Shown: piece by piece, positions 15,244-24,755 of the stretch | Numbering within the stretch: position 1 is the first letter of the stretch | Layout: each line of letters begins with the position of its first letter | DNA from: Nonomuraea thailandensis | Lineage (GTDB): Bacteria > Actinomycetota > Actinomycetes > Streptosporangiales > Streptosporangiaceae | Direction: 5' to 3' | NCBI RefSeq assembly: GCF_024172165.1 | Contig: NZ_JAMZEB010000002.1 | Coordinates: 8,406,501-8,470,500, forward strand | Length of the DNA: 64,000 nucleotides | The notes under the pieces: generated by a model | Seen by the model: only the letters and a program-made list of their open reading frames with translations | Told to the model about the DNA's origin: nothing | Database searches by the model: none | Made by a program: the position numbers and the translations under genes

Positions 15244-16430
15244 CCTGGCTACGGGACGTGCTCGTCGACCTGGCCGAGGACTCTCCCCAGGTGGATCTGG
15301 CCGAGCGCACGATCATGATCAGGGACAGGCGGCGGCGGACGGCGATCTCGCTGGTCGCGGCGGCCATGGTGGTGGTCACGGCGCTGGGCGCGACGGTGGC
15401 CGCGCGGCTGCTGCCGCCCGGGCCCGACGACGCCGCCTCGGTGAGCGACCTGCCGGCGAAGGGGGTGGGGCCGTTGAGTCACGCGGTCAGGACGTACTGC
15501 CGGCCGGAGAGCGGCCGTGCGCCCGAGGACTGCCGGGACGGGGAGTGGCGGCTGTTCGCGCGGGACGGCAGGACGTATCGCGTGCCGGACGCGCTGCCCA
15601 GCCTCGTGCCCGGCCGGACCGGCCTGAGTGACAGCCCGCTGGCGATCAGCCGCGACGGCGGCAAGATCGCCTACTACGGCGCCGCGGAGGAGACGTTCGT
15701 GGTCCGCGACCTGGCCTCGGGCAGGCGCACCGCCGCTCCCGCGAAGGTGCCGAGGGAGTGGCTGTACAGCAGGACCCGCCTGATGCTCTCCGCCGACGGC
15801 CGCTACGTCATCTTCATGAAGAACCCGCAGTTCAAGGACCCCGGGCTGATCTTCGACCTGCGGGCGGGGGCCGTGCGCGAGCTGCCCAACGGCTGGGTCC
15901 CCGCCGGCCTGTCAGCGGACGGCGGCACCCTCACGCTCTCCCAGTACTCGCCCAGGTCGATGCTGCGCACCATCCCGAGGTTGTGGACGACCTCGGGCAA
16001 CGGCACCTCGATCACGCTGGCGCAGAACTACGAGTTCAGCCCGCTGGCCCCCGACGGGCGCGGCATCGCCGCCGTCGAGAGGTACTTCGCCCGCGGCTTC
16101 CCCTGCCCCCGGCTGGGCAACCTGGTCGTGCTGGACGCCCGCACCGGCGTGAAGCTCGGGTCCGTCATCGTGCAGGGCCTGGACGCGGGCGTCACCAGCC
16201 TCTCGCTGCGCACGTGGCTCGGGCCTCAGGAGGTGACGGCGCTGGCCGAGTCCGTCCCGTGCAACGTGGGGGCCTACCACGAGGGGCCCGACGAGGAGGC
16301 CGAGCAGCTCGACCCGCCTTACCGGACGCTGACCGCCTACGCCGTGAACGTCGGGACCGGCCGGGCCAGGAAGCTCACCACGTACACGGCGCAGGACTTC
16401 TTCGAGATCGTCCTGCCCGGGGCGGTGTGA
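15240..16430 (+). CDS. Membrane-anchored β-propeller-like protein coupled to the sigma factor
   Basis: 396 residues. A cytosolic N-terminus of ~32 residues (MTWLRDVLVDLAEDSPQVDLAERTI), one membrane segment at about 34-56 (TAISLVAAAMVVVTALGATVAARLL), then an extracytoplasmic domain with WD40/TolB-like repeats: LAISRDGGKIAYYG, LMLSADGRYVIFMK, AGLSADGGTLTLSQ, FSPLAPDGRGIAAVE. The layout (short cytosolic tail, one TM, propeller outside) is that of proteins paired with SigE-family sigma factors. The N-terminal tail may bind the sigma factor; no zinc motif is present. Confidence 0.8.
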   Translation: MTWLRDVLVDLAEDSPQVDLAERTIMIRDRRRRTAISLVAAAMVVVTALGATVAARLLPPGPDDAASVSDLPAKGVGPLSHAVRTYCRPESGRAPEDCRDGEWRLFARDGRTYRVPDALPSLVPGRTGLSDSPLAISRDGGKIAYYGAAEETFVVRDLASGRRTAAPAKVPREWLYSRTRLMLSADGRYVIFMKNPQFKDPGLIFDLRAGAVRELPNGWVPAGLSADGGTLTLSQYSPRSMLRTIPRLWTTSGNGTSITLAQNYEFSPLAPDGRGIAAVERYFARGFPCPRLGNLVVLDARTGVKLGSVIVQGLDAGVTSLSLRTWLGPQEVTALAESVPCNVGAYHEGPDEEAEQLDPPYRTLTAYAVNVGTGRARKLTTYTAQDFFEIVLPGAV

Positions 16431-16432
16431 GG

Positions 16433-17560
16433 TCAGGTCTCGCGCTGCGGCCGGTAGTCGTCCTCGGCGAGCCCGAAGGTCCACGCCACGCCCTCGCGTG
16501 CCCGCCGCACCCACGGCGGCACCCGCAGGAAGTAGGTACGGCGGGTGCCGTCGGGCTCGGGCGTGGAGTTGACCACCTCCACCATGGACAGCGGCTCGTC
16601 GCCGGGCAGCTCGATCCGCCACAACACGCCGGTCTCGTCGGACTGGACCGGCTGCGCGCCCGACTCGGCCAGGTAGCGGTCGAGGCCGAAGTGCTCCAGC
16701 ATGGCGCGGCGCAGCTCGGCGTTGGGCTCCGAGCGGATGCGCTCGGGGGTGAGCGCGGTCATCGTGGCCCCGAACTCGGGCGGGACGGGCATGCCGTGCC
16801 AGGCGTGCAGGGCGAACCCGTCGGCGTACGACAGGGCGGGGCCGTCGGCGCGGTGCAGCCGGCCGAGGTCGTCGAGGTGCAGCTCGACGGGCCGCTCGGT
16901 GACGATGGCGAGCCGCTCGTACGGCCACCACCAGCCCGCCCGCTCCGCCACCCGCTTGAGCCCGTCGAGCCCGTCGAACGCCGACAGCCAGGGCGCGTCG
17001 TGCTGCCCGAGCACGGCGTCGAGCGTCACCCGCCGCAGGCTCTCGCCGAACCGCTCGGCCTCCAGGTCGGTGTCCGTGTCGAGGCCCGTGTCGAGGCCGG
17101 TGTCGAGGCCCGTGCCGAGGGCGGCGCCCCGCTCGGCGATGGCGCGGCGCAGGTCGCCGACCAGCCGTTCGGCCTGCGGCCACAGCCGCCCGCCGGTCTC
17201 GGCCCAGAGCTGCGCCCAGCCCGCGTGCCCCAGCTCGGCGTACGCGGCCGCCCTGGCCCGCTCCCACGGCGCGGTGCGGACGGCGTCGCGCACCGGCCGC
17301 CCGGGATCGGCGCTCTCCAGCCCGAGCCCGTCAGGGACGAGCTCGTCGGTGCCGAGCCCCGCCCGCTCCAGCCCCACGCGCATCTCCAGGCCGCCGGTCA
17401 GCCAGGCCGCCACGACCGCTCCGGCCAGCGGCGACGACAGCTTCAGCACCCGCTCGGGCTCGGCCAGCCCCGCCTCCCGGTACGCCTGCCGCACGGCCGC
17501 CTCGGCGCCCTCGCCGGGCCCGGTGGCGACGGTGACCCGCTCCCACGTCGCGGTCGTCAT
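16433..17560 (-). CDS. DUF6745-like protein
   Basis: 375 residues, no signal peptide or TM. The recognisable block is LHLDDLGRLHRADGPALSYADGFALHAWHGMPVPPEF (about 238-274), typical of DUF6745 proteins. Upstream are W-rich helices (APWERARAAAYAELGHAGWAQLW, ERAGWWWPYERL); the end is VEVVNSTPEPDGTRRTYFLRVPPW. A short run of GLDT repeats (about 147-162) is encoded by 12-bp tandem repeats. Its start overlaps the stop of the 98-residue gene upstream (ATGA), so they form one unit. Function unknown. Convergent with the sigma-factor operon, 2 bp away. Confidence 0.75.
   Translation of the reverse strand: MTTATWERVTVATGPGEGAEAAVRQAYREAGLAEPERVLKLSSPLAGAVVAAWLTGGLEMRVGLERAGLGTDELVPDGLGLESADPGRPVRDAVRTAPWERARAAAYAELGHAGWAQLWAETGGRLWPQAERLVGDLRRAIAERGAALGTGLDTGLDTGLDTDTDLEAERFGESLRRVTLDAVLGQHDAPWLSAFDGLDGLKRVAERAGWWWPYERLAIVTERPVELHLDDLGRLHRADGPALSYADGFALHAWHGMPVPPEFGATMTALTPERIRSEPNAELRRAMLEHFGLDRYLAESGAQPVQSDETGVLWRIELPGDEPLSMVEVVNSTPEPDGTRRTYFLRVPPWVRRAREGVAWTFGLAEDDYRPQRET
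17076..17120 (-). repeat. 12-bp tandem repeats in the DUF6745-like gene
   Basis: gtgtcgaggccc, gtgtcgaggccg, gtgtcgaggccc, then a partial unit. Codes for GLDT repeated in frame, so copy number can change without a frameshift. Confidence 0.8.
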
Positions 17561-17856
17561 CAGTCGGCCACCACCCGGTAGGAGCCCGGCACGTACTCGC
17601 GCTGCCTGACCACGCGGTACCAGCCCTTCGGCAGCGAGATCGCGTCGTGCTCCTCGTGCACGAGCCTGCCGCCCTCGGGCAGGTGCAGGAAGCCGCGCGA
17701 CAGCGTGCCGGGGCCGGGGACGGCGTGGCAGTGCCCGGTGGCCTCGCCGTGCGCCAGCACGAGCCGGCCGCGGGCGTCACGCGGCTCGGACCGCAGCCCG
17801 CCGGGAACGGACTCCTCGGGGACGGGCACGATCAGGATGTCGCCCTGTCGGTACAT
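17560..17856 (-). CDS. Small conserved protein coupled to the DUF6745-like gene
   Basis: 98 residues from ATG 17856, chosen because ggagg stands 7 bp upstream; a longer frame to 17907 adds only PAASFPVIPPIDGGWS. Begins MYRQGDILIVPVPEE and ends YVPGSYRVVAD; a small all-β protein is likely. It has one conserved-looking core, ARGRLVLAHGEATGHCHAV (His and Cys). Function unknown. Overlaps the DUF6745-like start by 4 bp, so the two products probably act together. Confidence 0.75.
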   Translation of the reverse strand: MYRQGDILIVPVPEESVPGGLRSEPRDARGRLVLAHGEATGHCHAVPGPGTLSRGFLHLPEGGRLVHEEHDAISLPKGWYRVVRQREYVPGSYRVVAD

Positions 17857-17932
17857 CGACCAACCTCCATCGATCGGGGGGATGACCGGAAAACTAGCGG
17901 CGGGCACCGACAGAAACGGGCCTGCCGCCGTT

Positions 17933-19504
17933 TCAGCGCTCCGCGCGGATCGCGTAGCCGCTCGTGCTGGAGTGACCGGCCGCGTTCGTGGCCGTGACGG
18001 AGGTCCACGGCCAGGCGTACGGGACCCAGGCGGACTCCAGGCGCCCCCGGGTGTACGACTCCTGCGCGACCACGGCCCCGCCGGGCTCGAACCGCAGGGT
18101 GCCGCCCCGCAGGTGGTAGCCCTCGACGAGCACGCCGGGCCGCCCGCCCCGCTCCTCCGCCCGCGCGCCGACGATGATCGGCTGCTGCCACCCGGCCGCG
18201 ATGTCGTCGGCCAGCGACGGCGTGTCGTAGCGGGCCTGGCAGGTGAAGAAGGGGTCCCACCCGTAGGAGATGATCTTCACGGGGTGCGGCCCCGACGCCA
18301 TCACCTGCTGGTCGAGCCGGGCCTTCGTGGTGCGCCCGCGCGGCGGCAGCGGGTCGGCCCTGCCGCACTCGCCCTCGGCCGGGGTGGGCTCGAAGCCCTC
18401 GACGTTCACCCACAGCTCGGCCCCGTCGGGCACCCGCCGGGCGGCGGCCTCGACGTACGCGCTGGTGGGCCCGTAGTACGCCTGCGCGTTGGTCACCTCG
18501 CCCACGACGGGCACCAGCCGCGGCGCCACCCTGGCCCCGCCCTCCTGTGGCCCGTGCACCGGCACCTTGCCGGTGCCGCGCCCGTCCTGCACGGCGACCG
18601 CGATGGGCAGGCCGGCCCGCGTGCCCGCGATGTCGGCCAGCCCCTCCTCGACCTGCGACGGCGGGAACCCGCGGCCCCGCCGCGCGTCGATGTACGGGCT
18701 GACCACGATCTTCTTGCCGGGCAGCGCGGCGGCGACCACGGCGTGCTGGGCGGCGTACAGGGAGATGATCGGATCCCGCTCCGCCCGCGCCCGCATGGCC
18801 AGCTCGAACGACTGGTACACCCCGCCGAACGCGGACAGCCCCGCGAAGCGCGCCCGGTAGTCGGCCAGCACCCGGGCCGTGAACGCGTTGAGCGCGGCGG
18901 TGTGGGCGGCGTCGGGCTCCCACGGCTTGTCCTCGCGCTGCGAGGCGGCGGGCAGGCCGGGGAAGACGGTCATGCCGTACGCGCTCGCCTCCCGCATGAG
19001 GTTGCCCAGCCCGTCGCCGTCGGTGGCGACGAGCACGAGGTCGTGCTCGGCGGCGGCGCACGACTCGGCCAGCGTCAGCCGGTAGAAGGTGCGCTCGCCG
19101 CCGATCCGCCGGTCGATGCCGGGGCAGCGCAGCATGCCCTGCCCGAACTCCTCGCTGGTCATGTACGTGTAGACCTGGCGGACGCGCACGCCGGGCACCT
19201 CGGCGCAGGGCCTGCCGTCCGCGAGGCAGTCGGGGAAGTCGGGGTCCCGGCGCGCGTTGAACCGGGGCCCGAAGGTGATCAGCGTGTCGCCGCCGATCGC
19301 GTGGACGGCCTCGACCATGCGCTGGGTGACGCACCGGTCGGCGCGCGGGATCACCCAGTAGCCGGTGACCGCGTAGGGGGCCACGACCCTGGTGTCACGC
19401 GCCGGGCACTCCTCCGGCTCGGGATCGTCGGGAATGACCATGCCCACCACGAAGGCGACCGCCACGATCAGCCACAGAACCCGGTGCACCCACACCCCTT
19501 CCAC
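17933..19504 (-). CDS. Exported protein, DUF4434-like TIM-barrel domain
   Basis: 523 residues. N-terminal hydrophobic segment VLWLIVAVAFVVGMVIP at about 9-25 serves as a signal anchor; the rest is outside. VTGYWVIPRADRCVTQRMVEAVHAIGGDTLITFGPRFN opens the domain, followed by VFPGLPAASQ, FGGVYQSFELAM, IVVSPYIDARRGRGFP, IAVAVQDGRGTGKVPVHG, LWVNVEGFEP and VKIISYGWDPFF: the strand order of a glycosidase-like barrel as in DUF4434. Candidate acids are the Glu in YQSFELAM and in VNVEGFEP. The last ~70 residues look like a β-sandwich. Substrate unknown. Divergent from the SDR. Confidence 0.65.
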   Translation of the reverse strand: MEGVWVHRVLWLIVAVAFVVGMVIPDDPEPEECPARDTRVVAPYAVTGYWVIPRADRCVTQRMVEAVHAIGGDTLITFGPRFNARRDPDFPDCLADGRPCAEVPGVRVRQVYTYMTSEEFGQGMLRCPGIDRRIGGERTFYRLTLAESCAAAEHDLVLVATDGDGLGNLMREASAYGMTVFPGLPAASQREDKPWEPDAAHTAALNAFTARVLADYRARFAGLSAFGGVYQSFELAMRARAERDPIISLYAAQHAVVAAALPGKKIVVSPYIDARRGRGFPPSQVEEGLADIAGTRAGLPIAVAVQDGRGTGKVPVHGPQEGGARVAPRLVPVVGEVTNAQAYYGPTSAYVEAAARRVPDGAELWVNVEGFEPTPAEGECGRADPLPPRGRTTKARLDQQVMASGPHPVKIISYGWDPFFTCQARYDTPSLADDIAAGWQQPIIVGARAEERGGRPGVLVEGYHLRGGTLRFEPGGAVVAQESYTRGRLESAWVPYAWPWTSVTATNAAGHSSTSGYAIRAER

Positions 19505-19572
19505 GCCCGGCCTCCAGACTACGCGGCGACCCCGGCGCGGACCGTCACGATCCGGTCGCGGAGAATGACATC

Positions 19573-20397
19573 ATGCGTATCGATCTCAGCGGCAGGACCG
19601 CGCTGGTCACGGGCTCGACCCAGGGAATCGGGGCGGCCATCGCCACCGGGCTGGCGCGGGCGGGGGCCCGCGTGGGCGTCAACGGCCGCGGCGAGGGCTC
19701 GGTGGCCGCGGCCATCGAGCGGATGGACGACGAGCGCATCGAGGCCGAGCGGACCTCGGGCGAGCGGCTGCACTACGACCTGGTCGCCGCGCCGGGCGAC
19801 GTCTCGACGGAGGAGGGCTGCCGGCGGGTCGGGCAGATGCTCCCGCACGTGGACATCCTGGTGAACAACCTGGGCATCTTCGGCGCCAGGCCCGCGCTGG
19901 AGATCGACGACGACGAGTGGCGGCGGTACTTCGAGGTCAACGTGCTGGCCGCGGTCCGGCTGACGCGGGCGTACCTGCCGGGGATGCGCGAGCGCGGCTG
20001 GGGCCGGATCCAGTACATCGCCAGCGACTCCGCCGTCGTCATCCCGCACGAGATGATCCACTACGGCATGACGAAGACCGCGTTGCTGGCGGTCTCGCGA
20101 GGGTTCGCCAAGGAGGCCGCGGGCAGCGGCGTCACGGTCAACTCCGTGATCGCGGGGCCGACGCACACCGGGGGCGTGGAGGAGTTCGTCCACCAGCTCG
20201 TGGACAGCGAGCTGCCGTGGGAGGAGGCGCAGCGGGAGTTCATGCGGCTGCACCGCCCGCAGTCGCTGCTCCAGCGCCTGATCGAGCCCGAGGAGATCGC
20301 GAACCTGGTGGTCTACCTGAGCTCTCCCCTGGCCTCCGCGACGACGGGCGCGGCGGTGCGGGTGGACGGCGGGTACGTCGACTCGATCCTCCCCTGA
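19573..20397 (+). CDS. Short-chain dehydrogenase/reductase
   Basis: 274 residues. NAD(P) motif TGSTQGIG, NNLGIFG, catalytic Ser in YIASDSA and Tyr-X-X-X-Lys in YGMTK. C-terminal YLSSPLASATTGAAVRVDGGYVDSI is the usual classical-SDR end. The insertion VHQLVDSELPWEEAQREFMRLHRPQSLLQRL at about 195-230 shapes the substrate pocket, as in larger SDRs of the same kind. Substrate unknown. Preceded by ggagaatgacatc; not obviously part of the ABC operon, which begins 122 bp later with its own control region. Confidence 0.88.
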   Translation: MRIDLSGRTALVTGSTQGIGAAIATGLARAGARVGVNGRGEGSVAAAIERMDDERIEAERTSGERLHYDLVAAPGDVSTEEGCRRVGQMLPHVDILVNNLGIFGARPALEIDDDEWRRYFEVNVLAAVRLTRAYLPGMRERGWGRIQYIASDSAVVIPHEMIHYGMTKTALLAVSRGFAKEAAGSGVTVNSVIAGPTHTGGVEEFVHQLVDSELPWEEAQREFMRLHRPQSLLQRLIEPEEIANLVVYLSSPLASATTGAAVRVDGGYVDSILP

Positions 20398-20419
20398 CCA
20401 GGGGCTACGGAAATGCGTT

Positions 20420-20449
20420 GACAACAAACGCACCATAGTCAACAAATGC
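20420..20449 (+). promoter_or_regulatory. Tandem 12-bp direct repeats upstream of the glycerol-type ABC operon
   Basis: gacaacaaacgc (20420-20431) and gtcaacaaatgc (20438-20449): 10 of 12 bases match, with a period of 18 bp. Direct repeats of this kind often bind DeoR/GlpR-type repressors. No regulator gene adjoins. A possible promoter follows: TTTGCA (20463-20468), 16-bp spacer, GTTAGA (20485-20490). Confidence 0.5.
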
Positions 20450-20519
20450 CTCACAAGCCCTCTTTGCAGGCCCATACAGATCATGTTAGAAGGGAGGGAA
20501 GCAGAGAGGACCGGGCACA

Positions 20520-21620
20520 GTGACGGTGATTCTCGACGGCATCTCCGTACGGCAGCGCGGAGAGACCTGGCTCGACGCCATAAACCTCGAATTATCCGAC
20601 GGATTGACCACCCTCATCGGCCCGATGTCGGCGGGAAAGACGACGTTGATGCGCGTCGTCGCCGGATTGCTGACGCCCGATTCAGGGCGCGTGCTGGTCG
20701 GCGGGGAAGACGTCACGAAAATCTCGGTGCGAAAACGTTCGGTCGCTTTCGTCTATCAGCAATTCATCAATTATCCCTCGCTGACCGTCTACGAGAACAT
20801 CGCCTCCCCGCTCCGCCTCGACCCCCGTTTCCGCCGCGACGGCCTGGACCGGCGCGTGCGCGAGGTGGCCGAGCTCATGGGCATCGCCGGCCTGCTGGAC
20901 CGCCGGCCGGCCGAGCTGTCGGGCGGGCAGCAGCAGCGCACCGCCATCGCCCGCGCCCTGGCCCGCCCCGTGGACGTGCTGCTGCTCGACGAGCCCCTGG
21001 CCAACCTGGACTTCAAGCTGCGCGAGCAGTTGCGCGCCGACCTCAAGACGATGTTCGCCGGCTCACCGGGCGTGGTGCTCTACTCCACCGCCGACCCGAA
21101 CGAGGCGCTGACGTTCGCCGCGCCGACCGTGGTGCTGGGCGAGGGCCGGGTGCAGCAGGTCGGCGACGTCGCCGCCATGTACGCGCACCCGCCCACCCTC
21201 GCCGTGGCCGCCACGCTCAGCGACCCGCCGCTCAACCTGCTGCCCGGCGTCGTCCGCGACGGCCGGATCGAGCTGCTCGGCACGTCCTTCCCGGCCCCCC
21301 GCGCCCACTCCGCCGGCCACACGGTCATGCTCGGCATCCGCCCCCACCAGGTGACGATCGAGCGCGACGGCCCCGGCGCGCTGGAGCTGCCCGCCGAGAT
21401 CAGGCTCGCGGAGGTGACGGGCAGCGCCACGTTCCTGCACCTGCTCCTGGAGGGCGGCCGCCACCTGGTCGCCCACCTGCCGGGCACCCAGCTCTTCACG
21501 CCCGGCGAGCGCGCGGTCGCCTACGTGGACCCCGCGCACGTGTTCGTCTTCGACGAGGCGGGCGGGTCAGGGGGCCGGCTGCTCGCCACCAGCGCCGCGG
21601 AGGTGGACCTGCATGGCTGA
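20520..21620 (+). CDS. ABC transporter ATP-binding protein 1 (GlpS-like), H-loop degenerate
   Basis: 366 residues from GTG 20520 (gagagga upstream). Walker A GPMSAGKTT, Q-loop VYQQF, intact signature LSGGQ (133-137), Walker B VLLLDEPLANLD, then a MalK-type regulatory domain (TVMLGIRPHQVTIERDG). The switch-His position reads YSTADP with Ala191 instead of His, so ATP hydrolysis at its own site should be impaired. Paired with the next ATPase, which has the His but a broken signature. Together with the DUF2160 gene and the large binding protein, the set matches the GlpVPQST glycerol transporter described in Rhizobium. Confidence 0.85.
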   Translation: MTVILDGISVRQRGETWLDAINLELSDGLTTLIGPMSAGKTTLMRVVAGLLTPDSGRVLVGGEDVTKISVRKRSVAFVYQQFINYPSLTVYENIASPLRLDPRFRRDGLDRRVREVAELMGIAGLLDRRPAELSGGQQQRTAIARALARPVDVLLLDEPLANLDFKLREQLRADLKTMFAGSPGVVLYSTADPNEALTFAAPTVVLGEGRVQQVGDVAAMYAHPPTLAVAATLSDPPLNLLPGVVRDGRIELLGTSFPAPRAHSAGHTVMLGIRPHQVTIERDGPGALELPAEIRLAEVTGSATFLHLLLEGGRHLVAHLPGTQLFTPGERAVAYVDPAHVFVFDEAGGSGGRLLATSAAEVDLHG

Positions 21621-22703
21621 CATCCGGCTGGAGGGCGTGGGCCACAGCTACGACGGCGGCCGGACGTGGGCGGTCAAGCCGACGACGTGGACGTGGCGCG
21701 GCTCGCGGGCGTACGCGCTGCTGGGCCCCAGCGGCTGCGGCAAGACGACGCTGCTGAACATCATCTCCGGCCTGATCACGCCCACCGAGGGCCGCGTCTT
21801 CTTCGACGACCGCGACGTCACGGGCGTGCCCACCGCGGGCCGCAACATCGCGCAGGTCTTCCAGTTCCCCGTCCTGTACGAGGAGATGTCGGTCTACGAC
21901 AACCTCGCCTTCCCCCTCAGGAACAGGAAGGTGCCCAAGCAGGAGGTGGACCGGCGGGTCCGCGAGGTCTCCCGGCTGCTCGGCCTCGACCAGGTGCTGG
22001 GCCGCAGGTCCCGCCGGCTGGACGCGGGCCGCCAGCAGATCGTCAGCCTGGGCCGCGGCCTGGTCCGCTCCCAGGTCGCCGCCGTCCTGCTCGACGAGCC
22101 GCTGACCGTGGTGGACCCGGCGCTGAAGTGGACGCTGCGCAGCAAGCTCAAGGAGATCCACCGCGACACCGGCCACACGCTGGTCTACGTCACCCACGAC
22201 CAGACGGAGGCGCTGACGTTCGCCGACGAGGTGGTGGTGCTCAACGAAGGGGCGATCGTGCAGGCCGGCGAGCCGTCGGAGCTGTTCCTGTCGCCGTCGC
22301 ACGAGTTCGTCGGCCACTTCATCGGCTCGCCCGGGATGAACATGCTGCCCGCCGAGATCGCCGGCGACGTCGTCCGCGTCGGGCGGGAGGAGGTGGGCAC
22401 GGTCAGGGAGCCGCTGCCGCCGGGCCCCGTACGCATCGGGGTGCGGCCCGAGTTCGTGCGCATCACCCCGGCGGGCGCCTCCCCCGGCGTGACCGCCCGG
22501 GTGACCGGGATCGACCGCATGGGCGCGTACGACCTGGTCCACGCCACCGCCAGCGAGCACCGGCTGATCGCCAAGACCGAGGCGGGCTGCTCCTACCGGC
22601 CGGACGCGGTCGAGTTCCTGCACTTCCCCGCCGACCGCACGTTCCTGTTCCGCGACCAGGTCAGGTGCGGCTCGCTCGCGCCGCTGAACGGAAGGGGGCA
22701 GGC

Positions 22704-22707
<4 letters not shown>
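21613..22707 (+). CDS. ABC transporter ATP-binding protein 2 (GlpT-like), signature degenerate
   Basis: 364 residues, overlapping the previous gene by 8 bp. Walker A GPSGCGKTT, Q-loop VFQFP, Walker B VLLDEPLTVVD and the switch His195 in VTHDQ are intact, but the signature LSGGQ is replaced by Leu136-Asp-Ala-Gly-Arg140. C-terminal MalK-like domain (VRIGVRPEFVRITP). Forms a heterodimer with the first ATPase in which only one composite site is canonical. Energises the permeases encoded next. Confidence 0.85.
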
Positions 22708-23641
<934 letters not shown>

Positions 23642-23645
<4 letters not shown>

Positions 23646-24460
23646 GCGAGGTGACCAAGAGGCTGCCCTGGGCGCGCACGGTCTTCTGGCTGTACGTGGC
23701 CACGCTCATGCTGCCGCTGCTGTGGATGTTCGGCATGTCGATCCGGCCGAACGAGGACATCCTCGGCACTTTCTCGCTGGTGCCGCAGCGCGTGACGTTC
23801 GACAACTACGCCACATTCTTCAGCGACTCGGCGTGGTATTCGAGCTATCTGAACTCCATCGTCTACACCTCGCTGAACGCCGTGATGTCGCTGATCGTGG
23901 CACTGCCCGCGGCATACGCGTTCTCGCGGTTCCGATTCGCCGGCGACAAGCACCTCTTCTTCTGGCTGCTGACCAATCGCATGGCCCCGCCGGCGGTTTT
24001 CCTGCTGCCGTTCTTCCAGATTTACCAGAGCGTCGGCCTGTTCGACACGCATCTCGGCGTGGCCATCGCGCACATGCTGTTCAACGTCCCGCTCGCGGTG
24101 TGGATCCTCGAAGGATTCATGTCCGGAATTCCGCGGGAAATAGACGAGACCGCGGCGATCGACGGCTATTCGCTGCCGCGGTTCTTCATCCGGATCTTCC
24201 TGCCGATGATCCGCTCGGCGATCGGCGTGACGCTGTTCTTCTGCTTCATGTTCAGCTGGGTCGAGCTGCTGATCGCCAGGACGATCACCTCGGTGGACGC
24301 CAAGCCGATCGCCGCCACGATGACGCGGACCGTGAGCGCGGCGGGGGTGGACTGGGGCCTGCTGGCCACGGCGGGCGTGCTCACCATCGTGCCCGGCGCC
24401 GTCGTCATCTGGTTCGTGCGCAACTACATCGCCAAGGGCTTCGCGCTGGGGAGGGTCTAG
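23642..24460 (+). CDS. ABC transporter permease (GlpQ-like)
   Basis: 272 residues from GTG 23642, overlapping the previous stop (GTGA); GTG 23651 is an alternative. Six TM segments; the EAA loop reads REIDETAAIDGYSLPRFFIRIFLPM; ends WFVRNYIAKGFALGRV as MalG-type permeases do. Second half of the channel. Confidence 0.9.
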
Positions 24461-24462
24461 CG

Positions 24463-24738
24463 ATGCTCGACTGGATGGTCTGGACCGTCCCCACGGCCCT
24501 GGTGTTCGCCGGGCTGGCCCTCCTGCTGGTCGTCATGGCGGTCTGGGCGCGCATCTCCCCGCCCGTGGCCAGGCGCGGGTTCCTGCGCATCGAGACCGAT
24601 CGCGGCGACCGGCTCTACATCGGCCTGATCAGCGCCGCCGTCGTGCTGGCCGGCTGGATCGCGATCACCGACCTGTCCATGTGGCTCGCGCTCGGCTGCG
24701 CGCTGCTCGTGGCGGTCGTGATCGGCATATGGGGTTAA
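24463..24738 (+). CDS. DUF2160-family small membrane protein
   Basis: 91 residues, three hydrophobic segments (VPTALVFAGLALLLVVMAVWA; YIGLISAAVVLAGWIAI; MWLALGCALLVAVVIGIWG). A small protein of this family is the mark of the GlpVPQST-type glycerol ABC operon and probably is an accessory subunit of the channel; its role is not established. Two bases after the permease stop; 17 bp before the binding protein. Confidence 0.85.
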   Translation: MLDWMVWTVPTALVFAGLALLLVVMAVWARISPPVARRGFLRIETDRGDRLYIGLISAAVVLAGWIAITDLSMWLALGCALLVAVVIGIWG

Positions 24739-24755
24739 CAGAAGAGGAGCAGGCG

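Noticed and set aside
20418-20438. TTGACA-type promoter directly on the direct repeats before the glycerol-type operon
   Set aside because: The only -10-like sequence (catagt) is 9 bp away, too close; the pair at 20463-20490 is better.
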